Below are positions 26,866 through 35,583 of a stretch of 64,000 bases of DNA, one piece after another. The notes beneath the pieces are model-generated. The model was not told the origin of the DNA, searched no databases, and was given only the letters and a program-made list of their open reading frames with translations. The number at the start of each line of letters is the position of its first letter. Position 1 is the first letter of the stretch. The position numbers and the translations under genes were made by a program. This stretch comes from Anaerohalosphaeraceae bacterium (lineage in GTDB: Bacteria; Planctomycetota; Phycisphaerae; Sedimentisphaerales; UBA12454): positions 1-64,000 of the forward strand of contig JAIORA010000048.1 in assembly GCA_021108375.1 (NCBI GenBank), in the 5' to 3' direction.

Positions 26866-29508
26866 TTGGCAAACACAAGAGTTCACATATTAGCTAAGGA
26901 ACTTGGTGTCAAGAGCAAGGCTATCGTCGAGAAGTGCCAGGCTGAAGGGCTTGACATCAAAAATCATATGTCAACAATATCGGCTGGGCTTGCCGCAACC
27001 ATTCTTGAATGGTTCAGCGAAGGCGAACACAGTACTACAATTGAAACCGCCGAGCGGGTTGACCTGAAAAAAGTCCGAATCAAGAAGAAAAAAGTTAAAA
27101 AAACAAAAGAAGAACCTCCAACTTCGGAAGAACCTCAAGACAGTGAGCAAGTCGGCGGCGAGGAAAAGCCGCAACCTGAAGCAGCGGCAAAAACCCAGGA
27201 TGCCGTTGAAATGGAAACTGATTTGGACGGGCAAGAGCCAGATGAAGAACCCTCCCAGCCGGCAAAACCAGTTCGTCCAAAGCCCGTAATGATGAAACAT
27301 CGCAAACCGACTGAGCCGGTAAAACCTGCCGGGCCAATGCTCGAAAGGCCAAAGCCCGCAAGGCTAAACGGCCCGACCGTAATCCGTGTTGAAGAGCCGG
27401 AACCGGAAGAAAAACCCAAACCAAGAGCACCTCGTCGCAGCGCAGTATCCAGGCCAGCTTATCAGCAAGCCGCCTCTGAGCCACTAATGGCAAGCTCAAC
27501 GGACTCCAAATTCCAGAAAAAATCGAAAAAGAAAACTCACGGCAGACGCCATGAAGCCCCTGCTTCAGAAGATGCCGCCCCAAGAACAAAAGGCTCTCGC
27601 AAACTGCTCAGCAGAGATATAGAAGAACGCCGGGCAAGGCTCGAAGCTGCCGGCGGTGAAGGAATGAGACTGCGTCCCAAACGCAGGATAGAAACAAAAG
27701 GGAAAAGCCGAGAAGAAGGACAAAAACATCGCCCTGATAAGGTACAGATTGCTGAGCCTATAAACGTCAGAACTCTTGCTTCGGCACTTATGATAAAAAC
27801 TACAGATGTAATATCAAAACTTTTCTCGCACGGAATAATGGCAAACATCAACCAGGTAATTACCGCTGATATGGCGGAGCTTATCGCTATCGATTTTGAG
27901 GTGGAGCTGGAAGTAGAAAAAAAACAATCCCTTGAGCAGATTATCGCCAAAGAATTCAAAAACAGGAACAGGGGCAATGTCCAAAAACGCACGCCGGTAG
28001 TAACAATGCTCGGCCACGTTGACCACGGCAAAACAAGTCTGCTCGACAAAATACGTTCAGCCGACGTAGCTGCCGGCGAAGCCGGCGGAATCACACAGCA
28101 TATAGGCGCTTATCAAATAACATTAGGTTCAGGCGATAACATCAAGAAGGTTACTTTCCTGGACACTCCCGGCCACGAAGCATTTACAGCAATGAGAGCT
28201 CGCGGAGCGAATATGACCAACATAGTCGTACTCGTCGTAGCCGCTGACGATGGCTTAATGCCACAGACAATCGAGGCCATCCATCACGCCAAGGCCGCCG
28301 ATGTTGCGATTATCGTAGCTTTGAACAAAATCGACCTTCCAGGCGTTGACATAAACAGAATTTACGGCCAACTCGCAGAGCACGAGCTTACCCCTGCTGA
28401 ATGGGGCGGCAATACCGAAATTATTAAGACCAGTGCCATTACGGGCCAGGGCATCGAAGATTTAATCGAACATCTCGATTATGCCGCTGAGTTGCTCGAT
28501 TTAAAAGCCGATTCCACAATAGATGCTACCGGCTGGGTCGTAGAGGCGAGAATGAGTACTACCCACGGTGCCACCGCAACGCTGCTAATTGACGAGGGCA
28601 AACTCAAAAAAGGCGACATCGTTTTCGCAGGCCCGGGCTTCGGGAGAATAAGAACCCTGAGAAACAGTAACGGCAGATCGATTAGCTCGGCAACCAGCGC
28701 TATGCCGGTAGAAATTTCAGGCATAAACGGTGTTCCTCAGGCAGGCGACAGATTTTATATATTGAAAGACCTCAACCGTGCCAAGTCCGCCGCCGAAGAG
28801 AACAAGGACATCTCGCGTCAGGCAACTCTGAGCCAGCGGTCGCATATCACCCTCGAAAACCTGTTCAGCCAGATAGAAGCCGGCAAGGTTAAGGAAGTTA
28901 ATGTCATTATCAGAGCTGATGTTCAGGGTTCTGTCGATGTGCTTAACAAGTACCTTATGGAAATGAACACCGATGAGGTGCAAATCAGAATACTGCACTC
29001 AGCTGTCGGCGGAGTTACCGAAGGCGACGTTGTTCTGGCAGAGGCTTCCGGTGCTATAATCATCGGCTTTAACGTTGTTCCAGACGACAAAGCCGCCAGA
29101 ATCGCTGAAGGAAGTGGTGTTGACATCAGGCTCTACAGCGTCATATACCGAATAACCGAGGACCTGAAAAAAGCTATGTCAGGCCTGCTTGAACCAGAGG
29201 AACAGTTCAAGAGTCTTGGAAAAGCCATTGTGAGAAACACTTTCAAGATAACCGGCACAGGCACAATTGCCGGCTGTTTTGTCGAGCAGGGAGAAATAAC
29301 GAGAAACGCCCATATCCGGCTGATTCGCGACAGTATTATTATACAGGACCGTTGCGAAATACAGTCGCTCAAGCATTTCAAGGAAGATGTCAGAAAAGTC
29401 AAGAGCGGGCTGGAGTGCGGCATAAAAATTGTCGGTTTTGATGACGTGAAAATAGGCGATGTCTTTGAGGTTTATGAAATTATCAAGGTACAAAGAACTA
29501 TCGACTAA
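26866..29508 (+). CDS. infB: Translation initiation factor IF-2
   Basis: 880 aa from a TTG at 26866, preceded by CGGAG; this gives the family start [15 protein letters not shown]. An ATG at 26797 in frame would add 23 unrelated hydrophobic residues and lies in a hairpin, so it is rejected. Order: IF2 N-terminal helical domain (1-~50), a long Pro/Glu/Lys-rich linker (~70-270), a second IF2N domain (~300), G domain with GHVDHGKT (383-390) and NKID (487-490), then domains II-IV. The GTPase places initiator tRNA on the ribosome. Confidence 0.96.
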   Translation: MANTRVHILAKELGVKSKAIVEKCQAEGLDIKNHMSTISAGLAATILEWFSEGEHSTTIETAERVDLKKVRIKKKKVKKTKEEPPTSEEPQDSEQVGGEEKPQPEAAAKTQDAVEMETDLDGQEPDEEPSQPAKPVRPKPVMMKHRKPTEPVKPAGPMLERPKPARLNGPTVIRVEEPEPEEKPKPRAPRRSAVSRPAYQQAASEPLMASSTDSKFQKKSKKKTHGRRHEAPASEDAAPRTKGSRKLLSRDIEERRARLEAAGGEGMRLRPKRRIETKGKSREEGQKHRPDKVQIAEPINVRTLASALMIKTTDVISKLFSHGIMANINQVITADMAELIAIDFEVELEVEKKQSLEQIIAKEFKNRNRGNVQKRTPVVTMLGHVDHGKTSLLDKIRSADVAAGEAGGITQHIGAYQITLGSGDNIKKVTFLDTPGHEAFTAMRARGANMTNIVVLVVAADDGLMPQTIEAIHHAKAADVAIIVALNKIDLPGVDINRIYGQLAEHELTPAEWGGNTEIIKTSAITGQGIEDLIEHLDYAAELLDLKADSTIDATGWVVEARMSTTHGATATLLIDEGKLKKGDIVFAGPGFGRIRTLRNSNGRSISSATSAMPVEISGINGVPQAGDRFYILKDLNRAKSAAEENKDISRQATLSQRSHITLENLFSQIEAGKVKEVNVIIRADVQGSVDVLNKYLMEMNTDEVQIRILHSAVGGVTEGDVVLAEASGAIIIGFNVVPDDKAARIAEGSGVDIRLYSVIYRITEDLKKAMSGLLEPEEQFKSLGKAIVRNTFKITGTGTIAGCFVEQGEITRNAHIRLIRDSIIIQDRCEIQSLKHFKEDVRKVKSGLECGIKIVGFDDVKIGDVFEVYEIIKVQRTID

Positions 29509-29622
29509 TACCCTTTAGGGTAATAAATTGTGCGTTGCGAACGTGTAACTTAAAAACGAACCAAAGGTTACTAAAAAAGCCATCGCATTAATTAAATACA
29601 ATTGGTATAAATTGGTAACACT

Positions 29623-30024
29623 ATGCCGCATATAAGACAGGAAAAAATGGCTCGGGTCATTAAACAGGCCGTAAGTGATATTATTCGTAATCATCTGCAG
29701 GACCCGCGTATAGAAGGCTTTGTCAGTATTACGGAAGTGATAATCTCGTCCGATATGAAAAATGCCGATGTCCATCTCAGCATTATGGGTTGCGATGAAA
29801 AAAAACAGAAGAAAACGTTTATCGCTATCAATCGTGCTGTCGGACACATACAATCTCTGATTGGTAAATATGTTAATGCAAGAGGCTGTCCGCACCTGAC
29901 ATTTCACGAGGATGACAGACTTAAAAAAACAATGGAAACTATGAATCTTATAAGCAAAGTTTCGGAGGAACTAAAGGAAAACAGCTTAGAAAAACCGGAA
30001 GAGCCTTCAGAACAATATGATTGA
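29623..30024 (+). CDS. rbfA: Ribosome-binding factor A
   Basis: 133 aa with the KH-like RbfA fold: RQEKMARVIKQAVSDIIRN, DPRIEGFVSITEVIISSDM and ADVHLSIMG. It helps mature the 30S subunit (16S rRNA 5' end). It follows infB as in the common nusA-infB-rbfA order. The C-terminal ~25 residues are charged and look flexible. The ribosome site is weak. Confidence 0.93.
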   Translation: MPHIRQEKMARVIKQAVSDIIRNHLQDPRIEGFVSITEVIISSDMKNADVHLSIMGCDEKKQKKTFIAINRAVGHIQSLIGKYVNARGCPHLTFHEDDRLKKTMETMNLISKVSEELKENSLEKPEEPSEQYD

Positions 30025-30047
30025 TATAATAGAATGCTGGTGAAAAT

Positions 30048-30809
30048 ATGAAAAATACAAAAGAATACGCTCAGAAAATTAAAAAACTGTTTACAGCTCT
30101 CAAGAAGAATGCCGCAAAGCTCAAAATACCGGAATTTGCTAATCCTGTTGACTCTTTGATATTTGCTGCTGTTTGCCAGGACATCTCTGAAGCCGAAACA
30201 AGAGCGGTTATCAAAAAGCTCGAAGCACATTTCGTTGACAAAAACGACTTGCGAGTTTCGCGCAGCGAGGAAATCGTTGAAGTCAGCGGCAAGAGTTCGC
30301 CAAATAGCGAAAAAATTGCGAGGAGACTTACCACTCTGCTCAATTCGGTATTTCATAAATACGATATGGTAAGCCTTGAAGAGTTAGGCCTGCAAGGCAA
30401 AAGGCACGCAAAAGAAATCCTCGATAATTTAGAAGGTATTACCGAATTTGTATCCTCTTATATAATGATGACCGCCGTTGACGCTCATACGATACCACTG
30501 ACAGAGACAATGTTCGATTACCTTATAAGCTGCAAGCTTGTTCCCGCAAATTCCACACCGGCTCAGGCGGCTGGTTTCCTTGAGAGACAGATTCCCGCAA
30601 CTAATACATACGCCTTTTACGCCCTGTTGCGTAAAGATGCCGAATCTACAAAATCGACCGCGGAAAAATTATTTGGGAAAGAAAGCAAGCCAGCAAAAAA
30701 GAAAACCGTGAAAAAAACGGTTAAGAAGACAGCCGCCAAAAAAACTCTTACTAAAACTAAAAAGGCTGTCGCTAAAAAGACTACCAGGAAAAAAACTAAA
30801 AAGAAATAG
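30048..30809 (+). CDS. Helix-hairpin-helix-like protein with lysine-rich histone-like tail
   Basis: 253 aa. The first ~200 residues are helical and resemble the endonuclease III/HhH-GPD fold (DSLIFAAVCQDISEAETRAVIKKL near 37; EILDNLEGITEFVSSYIMM near 126). The catalytic Lys of EndoIII and the four-Cys Fe-S loop are not recognisable, so enzymatic activity is doubtful. The last ~45 residues consist of KKTVKK/AKKT repeats like histone H1-type bacterial tails and should bind nucleic acid. It lies between rbfA and hisG, probably in the same operon. A DNA- or RNA-binding structural role is inferred. Confidence 0.65.
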   Translation: MKNTKEYAQKIKKLFTALKKNAAKLKIPEFANPVDSLIFAAVCQDISEAETRAVIKKLEAHFVDKNDLRVSRSEEIVEVSGKSSPNSEKIARRLTTLLNSVFHKYDMVSLEELGLQGKRHAKEILDNLEGITEFVSSYIMMTAVDAHTIPLTETMFDYLISCKLVPANSTPAQAAGFLERQIPATNTYAFYALLRKDAESTKSTAEKLFGKESKPAKKKTVKKTVKKTAAKKTLTKTKKAVAKKTTRKKTKKK

Positions 30810-30825
30810 AGATAAGGATTAATTG

Positions 30826-31701
30826 ATGTCAGATAAAATACTCAAATTAGGTGTCCCCAAAGGAAGCCTCCAAAACGCCACTTTCGACCTTTTCAAAAAA
30901 GCCGGCTTCAATATAACAGGATACGAACGCAGTTATTTCCCGCAGATTAACGATGACCAGATAGAGATAATAATGCTGCGGGCTCAGGAAATGAGCAGAT
31001 ATGTCGCTGATGGTGTACTCGATGCCGGCTTTACCGGCCACGACTGGATTGTGGAAAACGGCTCCGACGTTGTTGAGGTCTGCGAATTGCTTTACAGCAA
31101 AGCTACCGCCCGCCCGACAAAATGGGTATTGGCTGTACCAAACGAATCCAACATCAAAAAGCCCGAAGACCTTGCCGGCGGTATAGTAGCAACCGAGCTG
31201 CTTAATTGTACAAAAGAATACTTTGCCAAAAAGGGCATAGACCTCAAGGTCGAATTCAGCTGGGGAGCCACAGAAGTCAAAGCCCGTCTGGTTAACGCGA
31301 TTGTCGAACTTACCGAAACCGGTTCGAGCCTCCGGGCAAACAACCTGAGAATAATAGACACCCTGCTCACTTCGACAACACGATTCATCGCCAACAAATC
31401 AGCCTGGGAAGATGACTTTAAAAAAGAGAAAATTGAAAACCTTTCTATACTTCTCAACGCCGCCATCGACGCAAAAACAACTGTCGGCCTTAAGATGAAT
31501 GTCGAAAAGAACAAACTCGATGCAATACTGAAAATTCTGCCCGCAGAAAAAAGCCCTACAATCTCCTCGCTGGCAGAAGATAATTTTGTCGCGGTTGAAG
31601 TTGTTTTAGAGGAAAAATCAGAGCGGGTTATTGTACCGCAACTTAAACGTGCCGGAGCTTCGGGAATAATTACCTATCCGCTTAACAAAGTGATTCACTA
31701 A
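30826..31701 (+). CDS. hisG: ATP phosphoribosyltransferase (long form)
   Basis: 291 aa from the ATG at 30826 (ATAAGG upstream; a TTG three bases earlier is less likely). Catalyses the first step of histidine synthesis. The N-terminal catalytic half has LGVPKGSLQ, DAGFTGHDWI and a phosphate loop LVELTETGSSLRANNL-like region (here AIVELTETGSSLR). The C-terminal ~80 residues (residue ~210 on) are the ACT-like HisG_C domain, which gives histidine feedback in the long form, so no HisZ is needed. Other his genes are absent nearby. Confidence 0.94.
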   Translation: MSDKILKLGVPKGSLQNATFDLFKKAGFNITGYERSYFPQINDDQIEIIMLRAQEMSRYVADGVLDAGFTGHDWIVENGSDVVEVCELLYSKATARPTKWVLAVPNESNIKKPEDLAGGIVATELLNCTKEYFAKKGIDLKVEFSWGATEVKARLVNAIVELTETGSSLRANNLRIIDTLLTSTTRFIANKSAWEDDFKKEKIENLSILLNAAIDAKTTVGLKMNVEKNKLDAILKILPAEKSPTISSLAEDNFVAVEVVLEEKSERVIVPQLKRAGASGIITYPLNKVIH

Positions 31702-31722
31702 AAGATATTAGAGGGATATTGT

Positions 31723-32472
31723 ATGTCAGGTCATTCACATTGGGCCGGTATAAAGCATAAAAAGGCCGCCAACGATGCCAAGAGAGGCAAAATCTGGAGT
31801 AAAATAGCTCGGCAAATAATAGTCGCCGCAAAAAGTGGGGGCGGCGACCCCGGGCAAAATCTGGCATTGCGTTACGCTATTGATGAGGCCAAACAAGCTA
31901 ATATGCCTAAGGACACCATCGAAAAGGCCATCAAGAAAGGTACCGGCGAAGGCTCTACCGTGGCCTACGAGAGCGTTCTTTACGAAGGTTACGCTCCCGG
32001 CGGAATCGCTATTATGGCAGAGGCATTAACAGACAACCGTGCCAGAACAGGGCCGGAAGTGAAAAAAATTTTTGAAAAGCACGGCGGCTCACTGGGCAAC
32101 AGCGGTTGCGTAAGCTATATGTTCAGCAAAAAAGGACTCATCGCAATCGTAACCAGCGCCATTGACGAAGATGAACTTATGGAATTGGCTCTAAACGCCG
32201 GCGCAGATGATATGGAAAACACAGACGAAATTTATGAACTTTCCTGCTCGCCTCAAGCCTACGACCAACTGCGAAAAGCCATCACCGACAAAGAGATTGC
32301 TATCGAAGCCTCTCAAATTTCGATGGTACCGGAAAATTCAATAGAAATCACAGACCCTGAAGCCGCAAGAAAAATAATGAATCTCGTAGATGCCTTCGAA
32401 GACCACGATGATGTCCAGAAGGTCTATGCAAACTTCGACATATCAGATGAAATAATGGAGAAGTTAGACTGA
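31723..32472 (+). CDS. YebC/PmpR-family protein
   Basis: 249 aa with the family start SGHSHWAGIKHKKAANDAKRG, then ARTGPEVKKIFEKHGGSLG and the usual C-terminal region. Members have been described both as DNA-binding regulators and as translation factors acting on ribosomes stalled at proline-rich stretches. Its position after a translation-factor operon fits the second idea but does not prove it. 21 bases after hisG. Confidence 0.93.
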   Translation: MSGHSHWAGIKHKKAANDAKRGKIWSKIARQIIVAAKSGGGDPGQNLALRYAIDEAKQANMPKDTIEKAIKKGTGEGSTVAYESVLYEGYAPGGIAIMAEALTDNRARTGPEVKKIFEKHGGSLGNSGCVSYMFSKKGLIAIVTSAIDEDELMELALNAGADDMENTDEIYELSCSPQAYDQLRKAITDKEIAIEASQISMVPENSIEITDPEAARKIMNLVDAFEDHDDVQKVYANFDISDEIMEKLD

Positions 32473-32585
32473 AACTATTATCCATCCCAAAACTATCATT
32501 TTTAACGCTCCCAATGCCATTAACATTATTTCTCAGACATTTTGGGATAACTTCTAAAAACATTGACCAACTAACTTTGCGACTA

Positions 32586-33038
32586 TCAAGCCTCGCTGTC
32601 TCCTTCGGCGGAGCTTTCTTTTTGGGCGGAATCCTGTTTTTTTGAGTCGATAAAAGACTGCAAAATTTCGGCTGCGGCGATAGCATCGAGTATCCCTTTT
32701 TTCTTTTTACGGGTCAGGCCAAGCCCTGCCAACCTTTCCTCAGCGGCAAAACTACTGAGTCGTTCATCCTGAAAATATACCGGCACATCCAGCAAATACC
32801 CCAATTTAGCCCCAAATTCTCTGCACTTTTTAGCCGCAGGCCCTTCGGTATCATCCATATTGAGCGCCAGCCCCAACACAACCCCCTGCACTTGATTGTC
32901 TTTGGCGATTGAAACTATTCGCACCGCAACGTCCCCGCCACCATCCAGCACTGCCAATGGCGAAGCGATAGTCTCCGCTTCATCGCACAATGCAAGCCCG
33001 GTTCGTTTCGCCCCGAGGTCTATCGCAAGTAATCTCAT
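32586..33038 (-). CDS. ruvX: Putative pre-16S rRNA nuclease/Holliday junction resolvase YqgF
   Basis: 150 aa from the ATG at 33036-33038. RNase H-like fold: LLAIDLGAKRTGLALCD at the start, VVLGLALNMDDTEGPAA in the middle, and YFQDERLSSFAAEERL and DAIAAAEILQSFID near the end carry the acidic catalytic residues. The start overlaps the stop of the upstream guanylyltransferase by one base (TAATG), suggesting coupled translation. The C-terminal ~20 residues are a polar tail. Confidence 0.9.
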   Translation of the reverse strand: MRLLAIDLGAKRTGLALCDEAETIASPLAVLDGGGDVAVRIVSIAKDNQVQGVVLGLALNMDDTEGPAAKKCREFGAKLGYLLDVPVYFQDERLSSFAAEERLAGLGLTRKKKKGILDAIAAAEILQSFIDSKKQDSAQKESSAEGDSEA

Positions 33039-34126
33039 TATAAAAACTTTTCCCTGCCGCCAGCCTTCATAAGCTCCAGCAATTCCTTGAGCCTTTGTGC
33101 CTGTTCCATTGGGCAAACTAACGTTGCGTCAGACGTATGCACAACGACTACATTTTCCAACCCTATCGCGGCAATCAGATGCTTATCATCTTCGGTTGCA
33201 ATCAAGCTGTTTTTGCAGTCGAGCAGCTCGGTTTGGCTGGCAACGACGATGTTGCCATTCCCGTCGGCTTTAATTATATCAGCCAACGCTGAAAACGAAC
33301 CCATATCGAACCATTTGCAATCCATCCGAATAGCATAAACGTCCGTCGCCTTTTCCATCACCGCGTAATCGATACTAATTTTCGGCAATTTCACAAAACA
33401 CTCCGCCAAAGTCTCCTCCTGGCTCGGCCCGCCCCAGGCAGCCTGAATCGTTTCGAGTGGCAGTTTAGCCTGGGGAACATTCTTCGTTATAAGCTCAAGT
33501 ATCCGTTTGGCTTTCCATACAAACAACCCCGAATTCCAACAATACCGGCCGTTTTCGAGATACTCAGCGGCAGTCTCAGCATCGGGCTTTTCCTTAAAAG
33601 CCTCAACTTTGCTTACGCTGTTTTCGCAATCGGAACATTCCACGCTTTCACCAAGCTTTACATACCCTAACTGCGTGCTGGCAAAACTCGGCTCAATTCC
33701 GAAAGTTACCAGTGCCTTTGGATTTTTTTCCACGAAAGTAAGACCATCGGAGATGGCCTTCTGGAATGTGTCTGTGGGCTTTATAACCTGGTCAGCCGTA
33801 ACAACCGCCATAGTAGCCTCAGGGTCAAACCCTGCTAAAACCGTCGCTGCCAGACCGATTGCCCCTGCCGTATCGCGAACTGCCGGCTCAGATATTACAT
33901 TATCGTAAGGCAGTTCCGGCAAGTCCGCCCGAACCAGGTCGGAATAACCCGCATTGGTCAAAACGATGATATTTCTGCAATCGAAAATTCCGTTAAGCCT
34001 ATTGAAACACCTACGCAAAAGCGTCTGCCCTTCAATAATTTTGAGTACCTGTTTAGGCCGGCTTTCCCTGCTCAAAGGCCAAAGCCTCTTTCCCGTACCC
34101 CCTGCCATTATAACTGCGAAACGCAT
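33038..34126 (-). CDS. Mannose-1-phosphate guanylyltransferase
   Basis: 362 aa. The nucleotidyltransferase signature GGTGKRLWPLSRESRPKQ is at residues 9-26, with FKEKPDA and the SIDYAVMEKATDV motif expected in GDP-mannose pyrophosphorylases. It makes GDP-mannose from GTP and mannose-1-phosphate for glycan synthesis. It lacks the C-terminal phosphomannose isomerase domain of two-domain ManC. Pgi is encoded just upstream on the same strand, so hexose phosphate flow into GDP-mannose may be linked. Confidence 0.92.
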   Translation of the reverse strand: MRFAVIMAGGTGKRLWPLSRESRPKQVLKIIEGQTLLRRCFNRLNGIFDCRNIIVLTNAGYSDLVRADLPELPYDNVISEPAVRDTAGAIGLAATVLAGFDPEATMAVVTADQVIKPTDTFQKAISDGLTFVEKNPKALVTFGIEPSFASTQLGYVKLGESVECSDCENSVSKVEAFKEKPDAETAAEYLENGRYCWNSGLFVWKAKRILELITKNVPQAKLPLETIQAAWGGPSQEETLAECFVKLPKISIDYAVMEKATDVYAIRMDCKWFDMGSFSALADIIKADGNGNIVVASQTELLDCKNSLIATEDDKHLIAAIGLENVVVVHTSDATLVCPMEQAQRLKELLELMKAGGREKFL

Positions 34127-34147
34127 AGCAAAATCCTCAACTAAAAA

Positions 34148-35554
34148 TTAAATAAGATACTTGTCATCAATCTCGCTTATCGGTTTTATCTTTTCTGCAA
34201 GCTCGGCATAATCTTCGTTGCCCATCAGCGCAAATGTCGCTTCCTTGCCCAGCTCCACCGCTGGCTGGTCATACGTATTTATCCCGAACAGCTCGCCGGC
34301 AATTGATGTCGTTGCTTCGTAAAGATAAATAAACTGGCCTATCGTGTACGGACTAACCTCATCAAAAGCAACGGTCAGACAGGGCCGTCCGCTTTTCAAC
34401 AGAGCGTATTCAGTCCCGATTCTTTCGCTGTTAAGCAGTTTGCTCATCTTCGCACCCGCAAGATAACCCAGCTCCGGTGCAACCTCAGGCTCTGAACCGA
34501 TTGTAACATCGGCCCCAAATTCTTTAACCTCAAGCAGCGTAAAGAGCTTGTCGTTTGGCCCTTCACGGTAAAGCTGAACCTGACTGTGCTGGTCGGTAGC
34601 CCCGAGTGCCTTAACAGGTGTAGGCCCAACAAAAATTTCCCTGCCCGTCAGGTCTTTCGCTTTGCCCAGGCTTTCCGCCCAAAGCTGTCGATACCAATCC
34701 GCCAAATCCTTAAGAGCATAACTGTAAGGCATCATAACCGAAATTCGTTTTGCGTTGTTGTAATAATGCCAGTTCACCGCCGCGTTTATCGCCGCCGGAT
34801 TCTGATAGAACGACGCCTGCGAAACTTTTGAATCCATCTGGGCAGCCCCTGCCAGCAGCTCGTCAATATCAATCCCGGCAACAGCGGCACTGAGCAGGCC
34901 AACCGCGCTTAAAACGCTGAACCTGCCGCCAACACCATCGGGTACTTCCAAATTCCGCAGCCCCATATCATCTGCTATCGCTCTCAGCGTGCCGCTGTTG
35001 GCGTCGGTGGTAGCGATTAAATGCTCCTTTACCGCTCCTGCTCCGAGTCTTTTTTTGAGCATTTCACTTACCGTTAAAAATTGCGAAGCCGTCTCCGCTG
35101 TCCTGCCGGACTTGCTTATCACGTTAAACACCGTTTTGTCCAGCTTATCGGAAATCCAGCTGAAAAACGAACCCATTTGAACAGGGTCAACGTTATCCAT
35201 CACAAAAATTCTCGGCCCTTTTCTTTGAGCCGAATCGAGATTGTACATATATGGATTGAGCGAAGTCTGAAGCGCGATATTACCCAACGCCGAACCACCG
35301 ATGCCGAGCACTACAAAATTTTCACAATCGTCTACGGATTGCGCCGCCTTTTTCACCTGTTCAACGGTATCAGTTTTGTAAGGCAAATCGCGATATTTAA
35401 TCTCGCCCGCTTTTCGCTGTGCTTCAATCCGCTCTACAATCGGCTCAACTTTTTTAGCCAAACCGTCAAACTGTTTATCGGTAATGCCGTGTTCCTGGCC
35501 AAGCACTTGTGATGTAACGTTTTTGTAATAAAGTTTTACCTGGTTATTTGACAT
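34148..35554 (-). CDS. pgi: Glucose-6-phosphate isomerase
   Basis: 468 aa, the shorter bacterial form. Interconverts glucose-6-phosphate and fructose-6-phosphate. SIS-fold motifs: LGIGGSALGN, ISKSGRTAETASQ, DGVGGRFSVLSAVG and GATDQHSQVQLYREGP. The stop lies 22 bases before the guanylyltransferase start, in a continuous minus-strand run. Confidence 0.95.
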   Translation of the reverse strand: MSNNQVKLYYKNVTSQVLGQEHGITDKQFDGLAKKVEPIVERIEAQRKAGEIKYRDLPYKTDTVEQVKKAAQSVDDCENFVVLGIGGSALGNIALQTSLNPYMYNLDSAQRKGPRIFVMDNVDPVQMGSFFSWISDKLDKTVFNVISKSGRTAETASQFLTVSEMLKKRLGAGAVKEHLIATTDANSGTLRAIADDMGLRNLEVPDGVGGRFSVLSAVGLLSAAVAGIDIDELLAGAAQMDSKVSQASFYQNPAAINAAVNWHYYNNAKRISVMMPYSYALKDLADWYRQLWAESLGKAKDLTGREIFVGPTPVKALGATDQHSQVQLYREGPNDKLFTLLEVKEFGADVTIGSEPEVAPELGYLAGAKMSKLLNSERIGTEYALLKSGRPCLTVAFDEVSPYTIGQFIYLYEATTSIAGELFGINTYDQPAVELGKEATFALMGNEDYAELAEKIKPISEIDDKYLI

Positions 35555-35583
35555 TTCACTTCCTCTAATCAGTTCTTTATCTA

